DNA of 63,936 nt from an uncultured Bacteroidales bacterium (GTDB lineage: Bacteria > Bacteroidota > Bacteroidia > Bacteroidales > GWA2-32-17), in contig CALGPK010000005.1 of the NCBI GenBank assembly GCA_937960415.1, forward strand, positions 1 to 63,936. Reading direction: 5' to 3'. The notes under the pieces are model-generated. The model saw only the letters and a list, made by a program, of their open reading frames with translations. It was not told the DNA's origin and did not search any database. Each line of letters opens with the position of its first letter. Positions within the stretch are counted from its first letter, which is position 1. This document shows positions 36,265 to 44,857 of the stretch, one piece after another. The translations under genes and the position numbers were made by a program.

Positions 36265-38397
36265 ATGAGTGAACAATGGGTTAGAATTCTGAGCCAAGAA
36301 ATGGGTTTAAAAGATTGGCAAGTAAGAAATGTTTTTATTCTTTTTAACGACCATTGTACTATCCCTTTTATAGCTCGGTACCGTAAGGAAAAAACCGGAA
36401 ACCTCAATGAAGAACAAATTGCCCACCTTTTTAAAGCATTTGAACATATCGACAAGTTCGAAAAACGCCGGCAATACATACTCGAAACTATTGAAAAAAC
36501 AGGACAATTAACAAACGAGCTTCGTCAAAAAATTGATTCATGCTATGATGAAAATTTGCTCGAAGATCTATTTTTTCCTTTTAAACCCAAACGAAAAACC
36601 AAAGCAAGCCATGCCCGAGAACACGGACTTGAACCATTAGCTTATATTATCTATAATCAACAAGAAATTATCGTCAACAATACACATTTAAAACAATATA
36701 TATGTGAAGCATACAACAATAGCGATGCCGTATTGCGAGGTGCAATGGATATAGTAGTAGAATGGATAAGCGAACGAGCAGATATTCGTCAGTTTGTTCG
36801 CCATCAATACCAACAATATGCAGTTATTTTTTCAAAAGTCATAAAAACTAAAAAAGACCTGGCAGAAAAATATAAAACATATTTCGACTTTTACGAACCC
36901 TTGTGTAAATGCCCTCCACACAGATTTTTAGCCATTCTTAGAGGTTACAAAGAAGGTTTTTTACGCATTAGCATCAAAATAAACGATGAAATATGCTTAA
37001 AACAAATTAAAAAGCTTATTATTACAGCCCATTCAAAACAAAATATCTTAGAAACATGCATCGAAGAAGCCTATCGAAATTATATCATACCATCAATCGA
37101 AAACGAATTTTTACAAAAATATAAGCACTTAGCCGATGTAGAATCTATAAAAGTCTTTGCTCAAAATTTGAAGCAACTGCTGCTAACTCCCCCACTTGGC
37201 GAGAAAAGGGTTATGGCCATCGATCCGGGCTTTAAAACAGGTTGTAAGGTAGTTTGTCTCGACGAACAGGGACGACTGCTACACAACGAAACCATATATC
37301 CGCATCCACCGCAAAGCGAACGCTTAAAAGCCGAAAGAAAAATCAGTTCGTTGGTCGATGCTTACAAAATAGACTGCATAGCTATTGGCGATGGTACTGC
37401 CAGTCGTGAAACAGAACAGTTTATCAAGAAGATACGTTTTGGCAAAGATCTCAAAATATATGTGGTAAGCGAAGCAGGTGCATCGGTATATAGTGCATCG
37501 GATATAGCCCGACAAGAGTTTCCTCAATACGATGTTACCGTTAGAGGAGCTGTTTCTATTGGACGCAGACTGCAAGATCCGCTCGCCGAATTGGTTAAAA
37601 TAGATCCAAAATCCATAGGAGTTGGACAATATCAACACGATGTTGATCAAAACATGTTGAAAAAATCGCTCGAATATACAGTGTCTGAATGTGTGAATCT
37701 GGTGGGCGTAAAAGTAAATACTGCCAGTACTCATTTGCTAAAATACGTTTCGGGAATTGGCGAAAAAACGGCTCAATCTATTGTTGAATATCGAAATAAA
37801 ATAGGTCGATTTACTAATAAATATGAACTGCTCAATATCCCGCACTTTACTCAAAAAATGTTCGAACAAGCATCCGGTTTCTTACGTATCGAAAACGGAA
37901 GCAATCCGCTCGATAATACTGCCATTCACCCCGAACACTATCATGTGGTACAGCAAATGGCAAAAGATTTAAAAATCGGCATTGAACAATTAATCGAAAA
38001 CCAAGTACTCATCGATAAAATCAACATAGAATCTTACATTACCAACGAAATTGGAAAAGAAACACTGCAAGATATTATTCAAGAACTAAAACATCCCGGT
38101 TACGATATGAGGCTAAAAGTAAAAGTGTTAGAATTTTTGCCCAATGTGAAAAAGTTCGAAGATTTAAAAATAGGCATGGTAATGAATGGCATTATCACAA
38201 ATATTACACACTTCGGAGCATTTGTAAATGTAGGAATTAAAGAAAATGGACTGGTTCATATTTCGCATATTAGCAATCATTTTGTGCAAAATCCGTCGGA
38301 CCTACTTCATATTCATCAACATGTAAAAGTTAAAGTTATTGCCATTGACGAAAAACTCAGGAGATTTCAGTTGTCGATAAAAGATGCCTGCGATTAA
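36265..38397 (+). CDS. tex: Tex-type RNA-binding protein with S1 domain
   Basis: A 710-residue Tex homologue; the reading frame opens 150 bases earlier, but the ATG at 36265 (MSEQWVRILSQEMGL) gives the usual length and N-terminus. Order: helix-turn-helix-like N-terminal domain (FIARYRKEKTGNLNEEQI), a YqgF-type RNase-like domain near 330-450 (MAIDPGFKTGCKVVCLD, AIGDGTASRETEQF), helix-hairpin-helix motifs (KYVSGIGEKTAQSIVEYRNK) and a C-terminal S1 RNA-binding domain (GMVMNGIITNITHFGAFVNVG). Tex binds nucleic acid and influences transcription; its precise role is unclear. Confidence 0.93.
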   Translation: MSEQWVRILSQEMGLKDWQVRNVFILFNDHCTIPFIARYRKEKTGNLNEEQIAHLFKAFEHIDKFEKRRQYILETIEKTGQLTNELRQKIDSCYDENLLEDLFFPFKPKRKTKASHAREHGLEPLAYIIYNQQEIIVNNTHLKQYICEAYNNSDAVLRGAMDIVVEWISERADIRQFVRHQYQQYAVIFSKVIKTKKDLAEKYKTYFDFYEPLCKCPPHRFLAILRGYKEGFLRISIKINDEICLKQIKKLIITAHSKQNILETCIEEAYRNYIIPSIENEFLQKYKHLADVESIKVFAQNLKQLLLTPPLGEKRVMAIDPGFKTGCKVVCLDEQGRLLHNETIYPHPPQSERLKAERKISSLVDAYKIDCIAIGDGTASRETEQFIKKIRFGKDLKIYVVSEAGASVYSASDIARQEFPQYDVTVRGAVSIGRRLQDPLAELVKIDPKSIGVGQYQHDVDQNMLKKSLEYTVSECVNLVGVKVNTASTHLLKYVSGIGEKTAQSIVEYRNKIGRFTNKYELLNIPHFTQKMFEQASGFLRIENGSNPLDNTAIHPEHYHVVQQMAKDLKIGIEQLIENQVLIDKINIESYITNEIGKETLQDIIQELKHPGYDMRLKVKVLEFLPNVKKFEDLKIGMVMNGIITNITHFGAFVNVGIKENGLVHISHISNHFVQNPSDLLHIHQHVKVKVIAIDEKLRRFQLSIKDACD

Positions 38398-38403
38398 ATA
38401 TAC

Positions 38404-39246
38404 TTAATTTAAATGAGGTACTTTTTTTGAAGAAACCTTTTCACCAAAAAATATTAAACTTCGTTTATCAAAAAGTTCTGTATTATCGGTAGTATAAAAC
38501 TGTATATCTCCTTCTTTTAAACATTGTTGTTCTATTTCAGGATGACGCAGTAAATAATTGGCCAGGCTATGTGCTACAATCTCATCTTGTGGTACAACCT
38601 TTATATTCGATGGCACAAACTTATTAATAACAGGTAGCAAAAGCGGATAATGCGTGCAACCCAAAATAATGGTATCAATGTTGTTGTCTTGTGAGAGAAG
38701 CAAATTCAAGTCACGTTGAACAAAAAACTCGGCTCCAGAAGTACTAATTTCATCATACTCTACAATAGGTACCCACATCGGACAGGCCTGCTGATATGTG
38801 GTTACATCGGGAAATAACTTTGATATTTCTATAGGATACGATTCAGAAACTACAGTTCCAATAGTGCCAAGAATTCCAACTTTTTTGGTTTTTGTAAACA
38901 TACCTACGGCTTCAACAGTAGGTCGCACAACACCTAAAACACGTCTTGTTGGATCTAAATAAGGTAAATGCTTTTGCTGAATGGTTCTAAGTGCCTTTGC
39001 CGATGCCGTGTTACAGGCAAAAATAACCAAATGACATCCCCTATCAAAAAACCATTTAACAGCTTGTAATGAATATTCCAGTATTACTTCGAACGAACGA
39101 CTACCGTACGGAGCACGGGCATTATCGCCCAAATATATGTAGTTGTACTGTGGTAATTGCTTCTTGATAGCTTTTAGCACTGTTAAGCCACCATAGCCAG
39201 AATCGAAAATCCCTATTGGTCCCACAACAAATGATTCTTCTTGCAA
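38404..39246 (-). CDS. murI: Glutamate racemase
   Basis: A 280-residue cofactor-independent racemase that makes D-glutamate for peptidoglycan. GIFDSGYGGLTVL (12-24) holds the catalytic-site Asp and Ser; the two catalytic cysteines are Cys78 (FACNTASA) and Cys197 (LGCTHYPLL). All residues needed for catalysis are present. It is the last gene of a run with the PorP/SprF-like gene (30 bases upstream) and the large T9SS cargo. Confidence 0.94.
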   Translation of the reverse strand: MQEESFVVGPIGIFDSGYGGLTVLKAIKKQLPQYNYIYLGDNARAPYGSRSFEVILEYSLQAVKWFFDRGCHLVIFACNTASAKALRTIQQKHLPYLDPTRRVLGVVRPTVEAVGMFTKTKKVGILGTIGTVVSESYPIEISKLFPDVTTYQQACPMWVPIVEYDEISTSGAEFFVQRDLNLLLSQDNNIDTIILGCTHYPLLLPVINKFVPSNIKVVPQDEIVAHSLANYLLRHPEIEQQCLKEGDIQFYTTDNTELFDKRSLIFFGEKVSSKKVPHLN

Positions 39247-39276
39247 AGGTATAGAAAAGTCGCAAACAGAAAAATA

Positions 39277-40206
39277 TCACAACAGTTTTGAGCCTTTATT
39301 TTTACCTTCGGTAATATTGGCTCCCACCATAATTTCATGACTACCATTAGTATATTTTTTCAAACTACTAAATGTATAATCGAAAGCATAGCCCATGTAA
39401 TACTTCTTGTATTTAGCACCAAGCATCACTATCAGATCTTTGCTAGTACGATACGAAAGCCCTAACCAGTAATTTTTTTGATAATAGACTTTGAGATTGA
39501 GATCCATTTGCCATGGTGTTTTCATTGTCCCTTTAACCAGTAGCGACGGTTCTAACTGAAACTGCTCATTGAATTCGTGTTTATAACCGCCTATCAAATA
39601 GTAATGACGAACTATTGCATTCTTGTCGAGCGTACTATCACCCAAATCCAACTTAAATTCAATAAGCTGTGTGGCCGAAACACCTGCAAAATATTTAGGG
39701 TTGTACAAATACACTCCAAAATCGGCATCTGGAACAAACTTGCTAATAGTACCATAAGTCAACGCAGGATCGGCATCGTCTATTGGTCTAAACTGGCTTT
39801 CGTCAAATTTAAATTGAAAAGCCTTAAAAGCTAAACCGAATGAAAGTTTTGTTTGTGCATCACCTAATTTAAGATGGTAAGCACCACAGGCTTGTACACC
39901 CGTACGGCTTACTGCACCAAATTTATCATTAAACAAATATCCTCCAACTCCCATATTTTGATATTCGAACAAATAATGAGTGCTAATAGCCTGTGTTGCC
40001 GGACCATTATCGATACCAACCCATTGGCGACGAGCAGTCAAAACAATTGGAAAATAATCTACACTTCCTGCTATTGCAGGGTTCAATAAAAAACTATTCA
40101 TCATGTATTGTGAATACAAAGGCAATTGCTGAGAATACAATTCTGTAACTATGGTAGTAATTATAGTCAATATCGTTGTTAAAATTATCTTTTTCATGCT
40201 TTTCAT
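39277..40206 (-). CDS. PorP/SprF family type IX secretion membrane protein
   Basis: A 309-residue outer-membrane protein with a signal peptide (about 1-25). The diagnostic PorP/SprF start of the mature protein is present: QLPLYSQYMMNSFLLNPAIAGS, then VLTARRQWVGIDNGPATQAIS. The rest is barrel-like. SprF-type proteins assist surface display or attachment of SprB-like adhesins with a type B sorting domain; the gene directly after the large cargo protein fits this pairing (12-base gap). Confidence 0.9.
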   Translation of the reverse strand: MKSMKKIILTTILTIITTIVTELYSQQLPLYSQYMMNSFLLNPAIAGSVDYFPIVLTARRQWVGIDNGPATQAISTHYLFEYQNMGVGGYLFNDKFGAVSRTGVQACGAYHLKLGDAQTKLSFGLAFKAFQFKFDESQFRPIDDADPALTYGTISKFVPDADFGVYLYNPKYFAGVSATQLIEFKLDLGDSTLDKNAIVRHYYLIGGYKHEFNEQFQLEPSLLVKGTMKTPWQMDLNLKVYYQKNYWLGLSYRTSKDLIVMLGAKYKKYYMGYAFDYTFSSLKKYTNGSHEIMVGANITEGKNKGSKLL

Positions 40207-40218
40207 AATATTTAAAGT

Positions 40219-43200
40219 TTAACGTACTAGCGAAATCACACCTGTGATAGGATCGTTATCATCTAACTTAATGATATAAATATACGATCCCATTGGCAAA
40301 TTTTTACCTTTGTACTTACCATTCCAGCGATTAGATGAATTCAAATATTCTAAACCACTTCCTTTAAAGTCAAATAATTTATCGCCCCAACGACCAAATA
40401 TTTCTATAGACACATTATTGAATGCCTGAATGCCAATAATCTCGAAATCATCATTCTTACCATCGCCATTAGGTGTTATAACATTAGGTATTTGAAGTGG
40501 TATATCTACCGTAAACTCCTTTACACTGGTACATCCATTGGCATCGGTAACCGTAACACTATAAGTACCACCACCCAAATTGGTAATATCTTCGGTAGTA
40601 GCACCCGTTGACCACAAATAAGTATATGGCAATAAACCATTAAATACCGATATGTCGATGGTAGCAATGTGATTTGCTATAGTTATATCCCCTTGAATGA
40701 TTATAGGTAATGTATTTGTGAGAGTTACACTTATCGTTGTATTGCAAAAATGATTGTCAACAACAGTAAGCATATAAGTTCCTGCTCCTATGTTTGCCAA
40801 CGTATCATTTATAACATTTCCCGACCATTGATAATAATACGGTGGTGTTCCTCCATTTGCCACGGCAACCAACATACCATCATTTGTATTATAGCAACGT
40901 GGATTTACTGCAATTGTATGAACTTGTAATGGTGCAGGGTTTATTATTTGCAGATCTGTCAATGTTAAAGTACATCCGTTAGCATCGGTTATTGTAACAC
41001 TATAATTGCCTTGCTGCAAAGGCGATACAGTAGCTGTTGTAGCACCATTTGACCATGTGTAAGTATATGGAGTAATGCCACCAGTAACTGTTAGAGCAAT
41101 CGCACCATCATTGGCATTATTACAGGTTATGTTTGTAATTACTGAATTTACAACTAAAGGAGCAGGTTGGCTGATGGTGATAGTTTCTACACTACTACAA
41201 CCATAAGCATCTGAAACAGTTACATTGTATGCACCGGCTGCAAGATTTTGTTGAATTAGGCTTGTATCCGAAGTATGAGACCAGTTGACTGTAAATGGTG
41301 GGGTTATATTGCTAACCGTTATTTGTATCGACCCATTCGACATACCATAGCACGAAACATGATTAACCGTTGCTAAAATTTGTGCGTTTCCTCCCTGGAA
41401 AGGAACAATGGCAGTAAATATTTTCGTACACTGATTGGCATCGGTAACGGTAACGGTATAAACACCACCCTGCAAATTGGAAACAGTAGTTGATGTTGAG
41501 CCATTACTCCATATCAAAGTATATGGCGAAACTCCACCTGTTAAACTAATACTAGCAGATCCCGGCGAACCACAAATTTCAGGAGTAGTGGATATCTGAG
41601 CAGTAATTTCGGTTGGAGATGTAATGGTAGTCGTTTCGGAATCGGTACACCCATTGGCATCGCGAACAATTACCTCATATGTGCCTGCAGGTAAATTATT
41701 AAACATACTCGACGACGACCATGTATTGCCGTTATCAATACTATAAAACTGTGCACCAGTTGCTTGAATTACGATCATACCATTGGCACCATTGAAGCAA
41801 CTCACATTGGTTACGTTTACATTATTAATAACTGGAGCAGGAATATTTCCAATATTAATACCAAAAACTTTTGTGCAATTATTGTCATCGGTAACGGTAA
41901 CCGAATATGAACCAGCAAAAGCATTTATAGTATTCGAGGTTGAATTATTACTCCATAAGTAAGTATAAGGTGCTACGCCTCCCGATACATGAATGGTAGC
42001 ACTACCAATATTCCCACAAAATTCATCAACTATTGAGAAAGTTGCTGTTATTTCGTTTGGTGAGGTGATTTGAGCCATTCCTGCAACCACACACATACCT
42101 GCATCTCGTACCATAATAGGATAAGTACCTGCTGCCAAACCAGTAAACACATTCGATGTTGACCAGTTTTGACCATTATCAATACTGTATTCAGTTGCAT
42201 TGGTAGCAATAATTGTAATAGTACCATTATTTTGTCCAAAGCAATTCAAGTTAGTAATAATAACCTGATCTATAGTAGGACCCGAGGCTGTTGAAATAGG
42301 CACATTGTTCTGAATAGCCTGACATCCATTAGCATCCTGTACTACCACATTATGATTTCCTGCTCCAACACCGGTAAATGTATTAGAATATTGAAAGGCA
42401 GAACCGTTTAAGCTATAACTTAATGGTAATGTTCCGCCCGAAGCATTAATGGTTATAGTTCCATCGGGTTGACCAACACAAACCGTAACTGGTGTTGTGG
42501 TGATATTGTCTATAACAGGTGTCGGATTTACAGTAACAACCACATCTGCTGGATTACCGGTACAACCATTGGCACTTGCTGTAATAGTATAAGTTACAGT
42601 TTGTGCTATACTACCGGAATTAGTTAATGTTTGATATATGCCATTTCCACTTCCACCCGAATATCCCGATATATTCGATTCACCAACAGCTGTCCATGTA
42701 AAATTGGCACCTGTAACATTAGAATTCAAATTGATGCTGGTAGATTGTCCACTACATATCGATTGAGCATTTACTGATGGTATGGCTGCCGGTACCGGAT
42801 TTACATTAACCGTTGTAGTTACAGTAGTTGTTTGTCCACAAGCATCTGTTACAGTTAAATTGTAAACCGTATTTGACCCGGGATTAACTGTAATAGGATT
42901 GGAATTATGACCTGAACTCCATTGATAAGTATAAGGTGTTTGTCCCCCATTAATAGTAGCAGTTATTTGTGTTGAAGATCCAGCACATATATTTATCTGT
43001 GATGGTAAGCTGGCTGAAAAAGGTGTTGAATTATCTAGAATATACTTAGTTTCAGTAACTGTATTGTATGGTGGACAAAGGTTTGTTGTAATACCCAAAA
43101 CAATAGATTCGGTTCCTTCTACAACACCATCTTGAATAGGCACAATGGTAAGTGTTGTAGACGACTGCCCGGCTGGTATGGTTACATAATAATTATTGGG

Positions 43201-44268
43201 TGGACTATAAGTTCCTGCAATATTTGGGATAGTAGTATAATCTGTGCCAAAAACAGCTGTACCACCCAGAGTAAAGTTAACATTACGATTCATTGGTGTA
43301 GGAGAGCTAAGCTGAAAGGTGATGATGCCATTACTACAACCCTCAACCATATCAGTCCCTCCCCCCGCTGTTGGATTGGAAGTGGTGTATCCTATATTGT
43401 CGATAATGGGACTTACAAAACTATTCTCTTCTAAAAACACCCCACTATCAAGCCATTGATCTGAAACATCGGCAATAGCAATTTTCATTCTATACCGCTT
43501 ACAAGGTGTAACGGCACACGATGCTGTTAAAACAGTTGTGAAACCATCATATTCTATCTGTCTTGCACCTGTAGCATTATCGAAATAATAAGCACAATTG
43601 GTACAAGGTCCAATACCTGATCCACTACAATTAGGAGCACCATAACAGGGACCATTGTTAATGGTGTTTATAGCTACTGCTGTATTTGTGGTATTAGGAA
43701 CTATCGCAATATTCTTATTGTTATAATTATAACCATCGCTTTCAAGTGAAGTTACAAAAAAACCAAAAACATCATTGTAAACATCATTAACCCATTCATT
43801 ATATTCCTCAGAAGCAAAAACATACCTAAACTGAATAAAATTTGATTCGGGAACAAATTCAAATTCAAGCACAGCTTTATCAAATGTTTGAGCGCCTACT
43901 ATCGATTGTAATGTTGCATCTGATCCTGTACCAGTTTCAGTACCCATATTATAATAATAATTTGGTCCCGCTATGTATGTATTAGTATACCAATGTTTTC
44001 CAACGTTACCCGTAGATAAAACAATACCTGAGTTAAGCCCAATGACACTACTACCTCCACTAAAATAACCAGCATTACCTGCTTCGGTACCACCATAACT
44101 GCCAGTAAAACTAGCATTTGAATATGTTACACCTGTCCCAACCAACTTATCTACTAATTGACTTGCATTGGAGGGGTGAGACAGTTGAATGTTGTAAATC
44201 GTAAATTGTGCATATAAAAGACTAAAAGTCTGAAACAATGTTAAAAAAAGAACAAACAATTTCTTCAT
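40219..44268 (-). CDS. Large SprB-like surface protein with type B T9SS sorting domain
   Basis: A 1349-residue secreted protein starting at the ATG at 44268 (MKKLFVLF); the ATG nine bases earlier is also possible. Order: signal peptide (1-21), choice-of-anchor L domain (about 25-285, FVFASEEYNEWV), Calx-beta-like segment (about 300-410), PKD/Ig-like domains (about 415-580), nine SprB-type repeats (about 590-1245) and a gliding-motility-type C-terminal domain (about 1260-1349, VITPNGDGKNDDFEI) that sends proteins through the T9SS. It is likely an adhesin or surface filament. The neighbouring SprF-like gene is the probable partner. Repeats 2-3 and 4-5 form a larger duplication. Confidence 0.92.
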   Translation of the reverse strand: MKKLFVLFLTLFQTFSLLYAQFTIYNIQLSHPSNASQLVDKLVGTGVTYSNASFTGSYGGTEAGNAGYFSGGSSVIGLNSGIVLSTGNVGKHWYTNTYIAGPNYYYNMGTETGTGSDATLQSIVGAQTFDKAVLEFEFVPESNFIQFRYVFASEEYNEWVNDVYNDVFGFFVTSLESDGYNYNNKNIAIVPNTTNTAVAINTINNGPCYGAPNCSGSGIGPCTNCAYYFDNATGARQIEYDGFTTVLTASCAVTPCKRYRMKIAIADVSDQWLDSGVFLEENSFVSPIIDNIGYTTSNPTAGGGTDMVEGCSNGIITFQLSSPTPMNRNVNFTLGGTAVFGTDYTTIPNIAGTYSPPNNYYVTIPAGQSSTTLTIVPIQDGVVEGTESIVLGITTNLCPPYNTVTETKYILDNSTPFSASLPSQINICAGSSTQITATINGGQTPYTYQWSSGHNSNPITVNPGSNTVYNLTVTDACGQTTTVTTTVNVNPVPAAIPSVNAQSICSGQSTSINLNSNVTGANFTWTAVGESNISGYSGGSGNGIYQTLTNSGSIAQTVTYTITASANGCTGNPADVVVTVNPTPVIDNITTTPVTVCVGQPDGTITINASGGTLPLSYSLNGSAFQYSNTFTGVGAGNHNVVVQDANGCQAIQNNVPISTASGPTIDQVIITNLNCFGQNNGTITIIATNATEYSIDNGQNWSTSNVFTGLAAGTYPIMVRDAGMCVVAGMAQITSPNEITATFSIVDEFCGNIGSATIHVSGGVAPYTYLWSNNSTSNTINAFAGSYSVTVTDDNNCTKVFGINIGNIPAPVINNVNVTNVSCFNGANGMIVIQATGAQFYSIDNGNTWSSSSMFNNLPAGTYEVIVRDANGCTDSETTTITSPTEITAQISTTPEICGSPGSASISLTGGVSPYTLIWSNGSTSTTVSNLQGGVYTVTVTDANQCTKIFTAIVPFQGGNAQILATVNHVSCYGMSNGSIQITVSNITPPFTVNWSHTSDTSLIQQNLAAGAYNVTVSDAYGCSSVETITISQPAPLVVNSVITNITCNNANDGAIALTVTGGITPYTYTWSNGATTATVSPLQQGNYSVTITDANGCTLTLTDLQIINPAPLQVHTIAVNPRCYNTNDGMLVAVANGGTPPYYYQWSGNVINDTLANIGAGTYMLTVVDNHFCNTTISVTLTNTLPIIIQGDITIANHIATIDISVFNGLLPYTYLWSTGATTEDITNLGGGTYSVTVTDANGCTSVKEFTVDIPLQIPNVITPNGDGKNDDFEIIGIQAFNNVSIEIFGRWGDKLFDFKGSGLEYLNSSNRWNGKYKGKNLPMGSYIYIIKLDDNDPITGVISLVR
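40530..42500 (-). repeat. Nine SprB-type repeats within the large surface protein
   Basis: Repeating protein units of about 60-80 residues ending in TDANGCT-like sequence with GG.PYTY.WSNG cores. Two units share a YSIDNG..WS core instead and alternate with the PYTY type. Boundaries are approximate. At DNA level, recurring tracts such as GCATCGGTAACGGTAAC mark the unit ends. Confidence 0.75.
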
Positions 44269-44295
44269 AAAAAACATTTTTTTACTTTACAAAAG

Positions 44296-44326
44296 CAAAT
44301 ATAAATCTATTTTTTTTATTAACAAA
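44296..44326 (-). promoter_or_regulatory. Promoter of T9SS cargo-porP-murI run
   Basis: Minus strand: TTTG (44323-44326), a 19-base spacer, then TATATTTG (44296-44303). This is the best two-box match to the Bacteroidota consensus in the window and lies 18 bases before the first ATG. Confidence 0.65.
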
Positions 44327-44825
44327 AATTTAGGAATTATTTTTTTGAACATTATACTATTCAATTTAAAAGTTCTTTTGACCCAGTTGTCAGGTATGAT
44401 GAATAAAACTATAAAAGCATATTAAAAAATGAGTATTTTTACCTTTTCATCATTAACTTTGAATTTAAATTAGTTCATTTAACTATAAAAAGATACATTG
44501 AAATGTAAATCGTATGATGCTTTCATGTTTTATTATATTTATATCAATAAATTTGACATAAACAGTAATGAAATCGAGGAAATTTAGTAATTTGAAAAAT
44601 TCATTTCGTCCTGCATGAGGCTACAAAGCAACCATGCTAATTTCCTGAATTAATTGTTAACACAGAGATAAAAATGGTTTCCAAATATATAACTCATTTT
44701 TATGGCATAACAAGAATTTAAAACATTTTATATTATTTTATACTATAAAAAACTCTATTCCATACAATAAGAAGGGTTTTAAGTTTCTTTAAAGTAAATT
44801 TTTTCAAGAGGATTTAAAATATTCA
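44327..44825. other. About 500-base intergenic region without a recognised gene
   Basis: Between divergent promoters at 44296-44326 (minus) and 44826-44833 (plus). It is AT-rich with no coding frame, clear hairpin terminator, repeat or RNA gene that I can identify. It is the longest non-coding stretch in the window. Confidence 0.5.
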
Positions 44826-44833
44826 TATATTTG
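44826..44833 (+). promoter_or_regulatory. Promoter -7 element for dsbD
   Basis: TATATTTG followed by CATG, 24 bases before the ATG at 44858. Confidence 0.55.
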
Positions 44834-44857
44834 CATGTTTTAATAATTTAGCTAATT

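Noticed and set aside
40219-44268. Recurring short tracts considered as a CRISPR array or minisatellite
   Set aside because: The repeats are in frame, diverged and protein-coding; spacing and sequence fit SprB-type domains.
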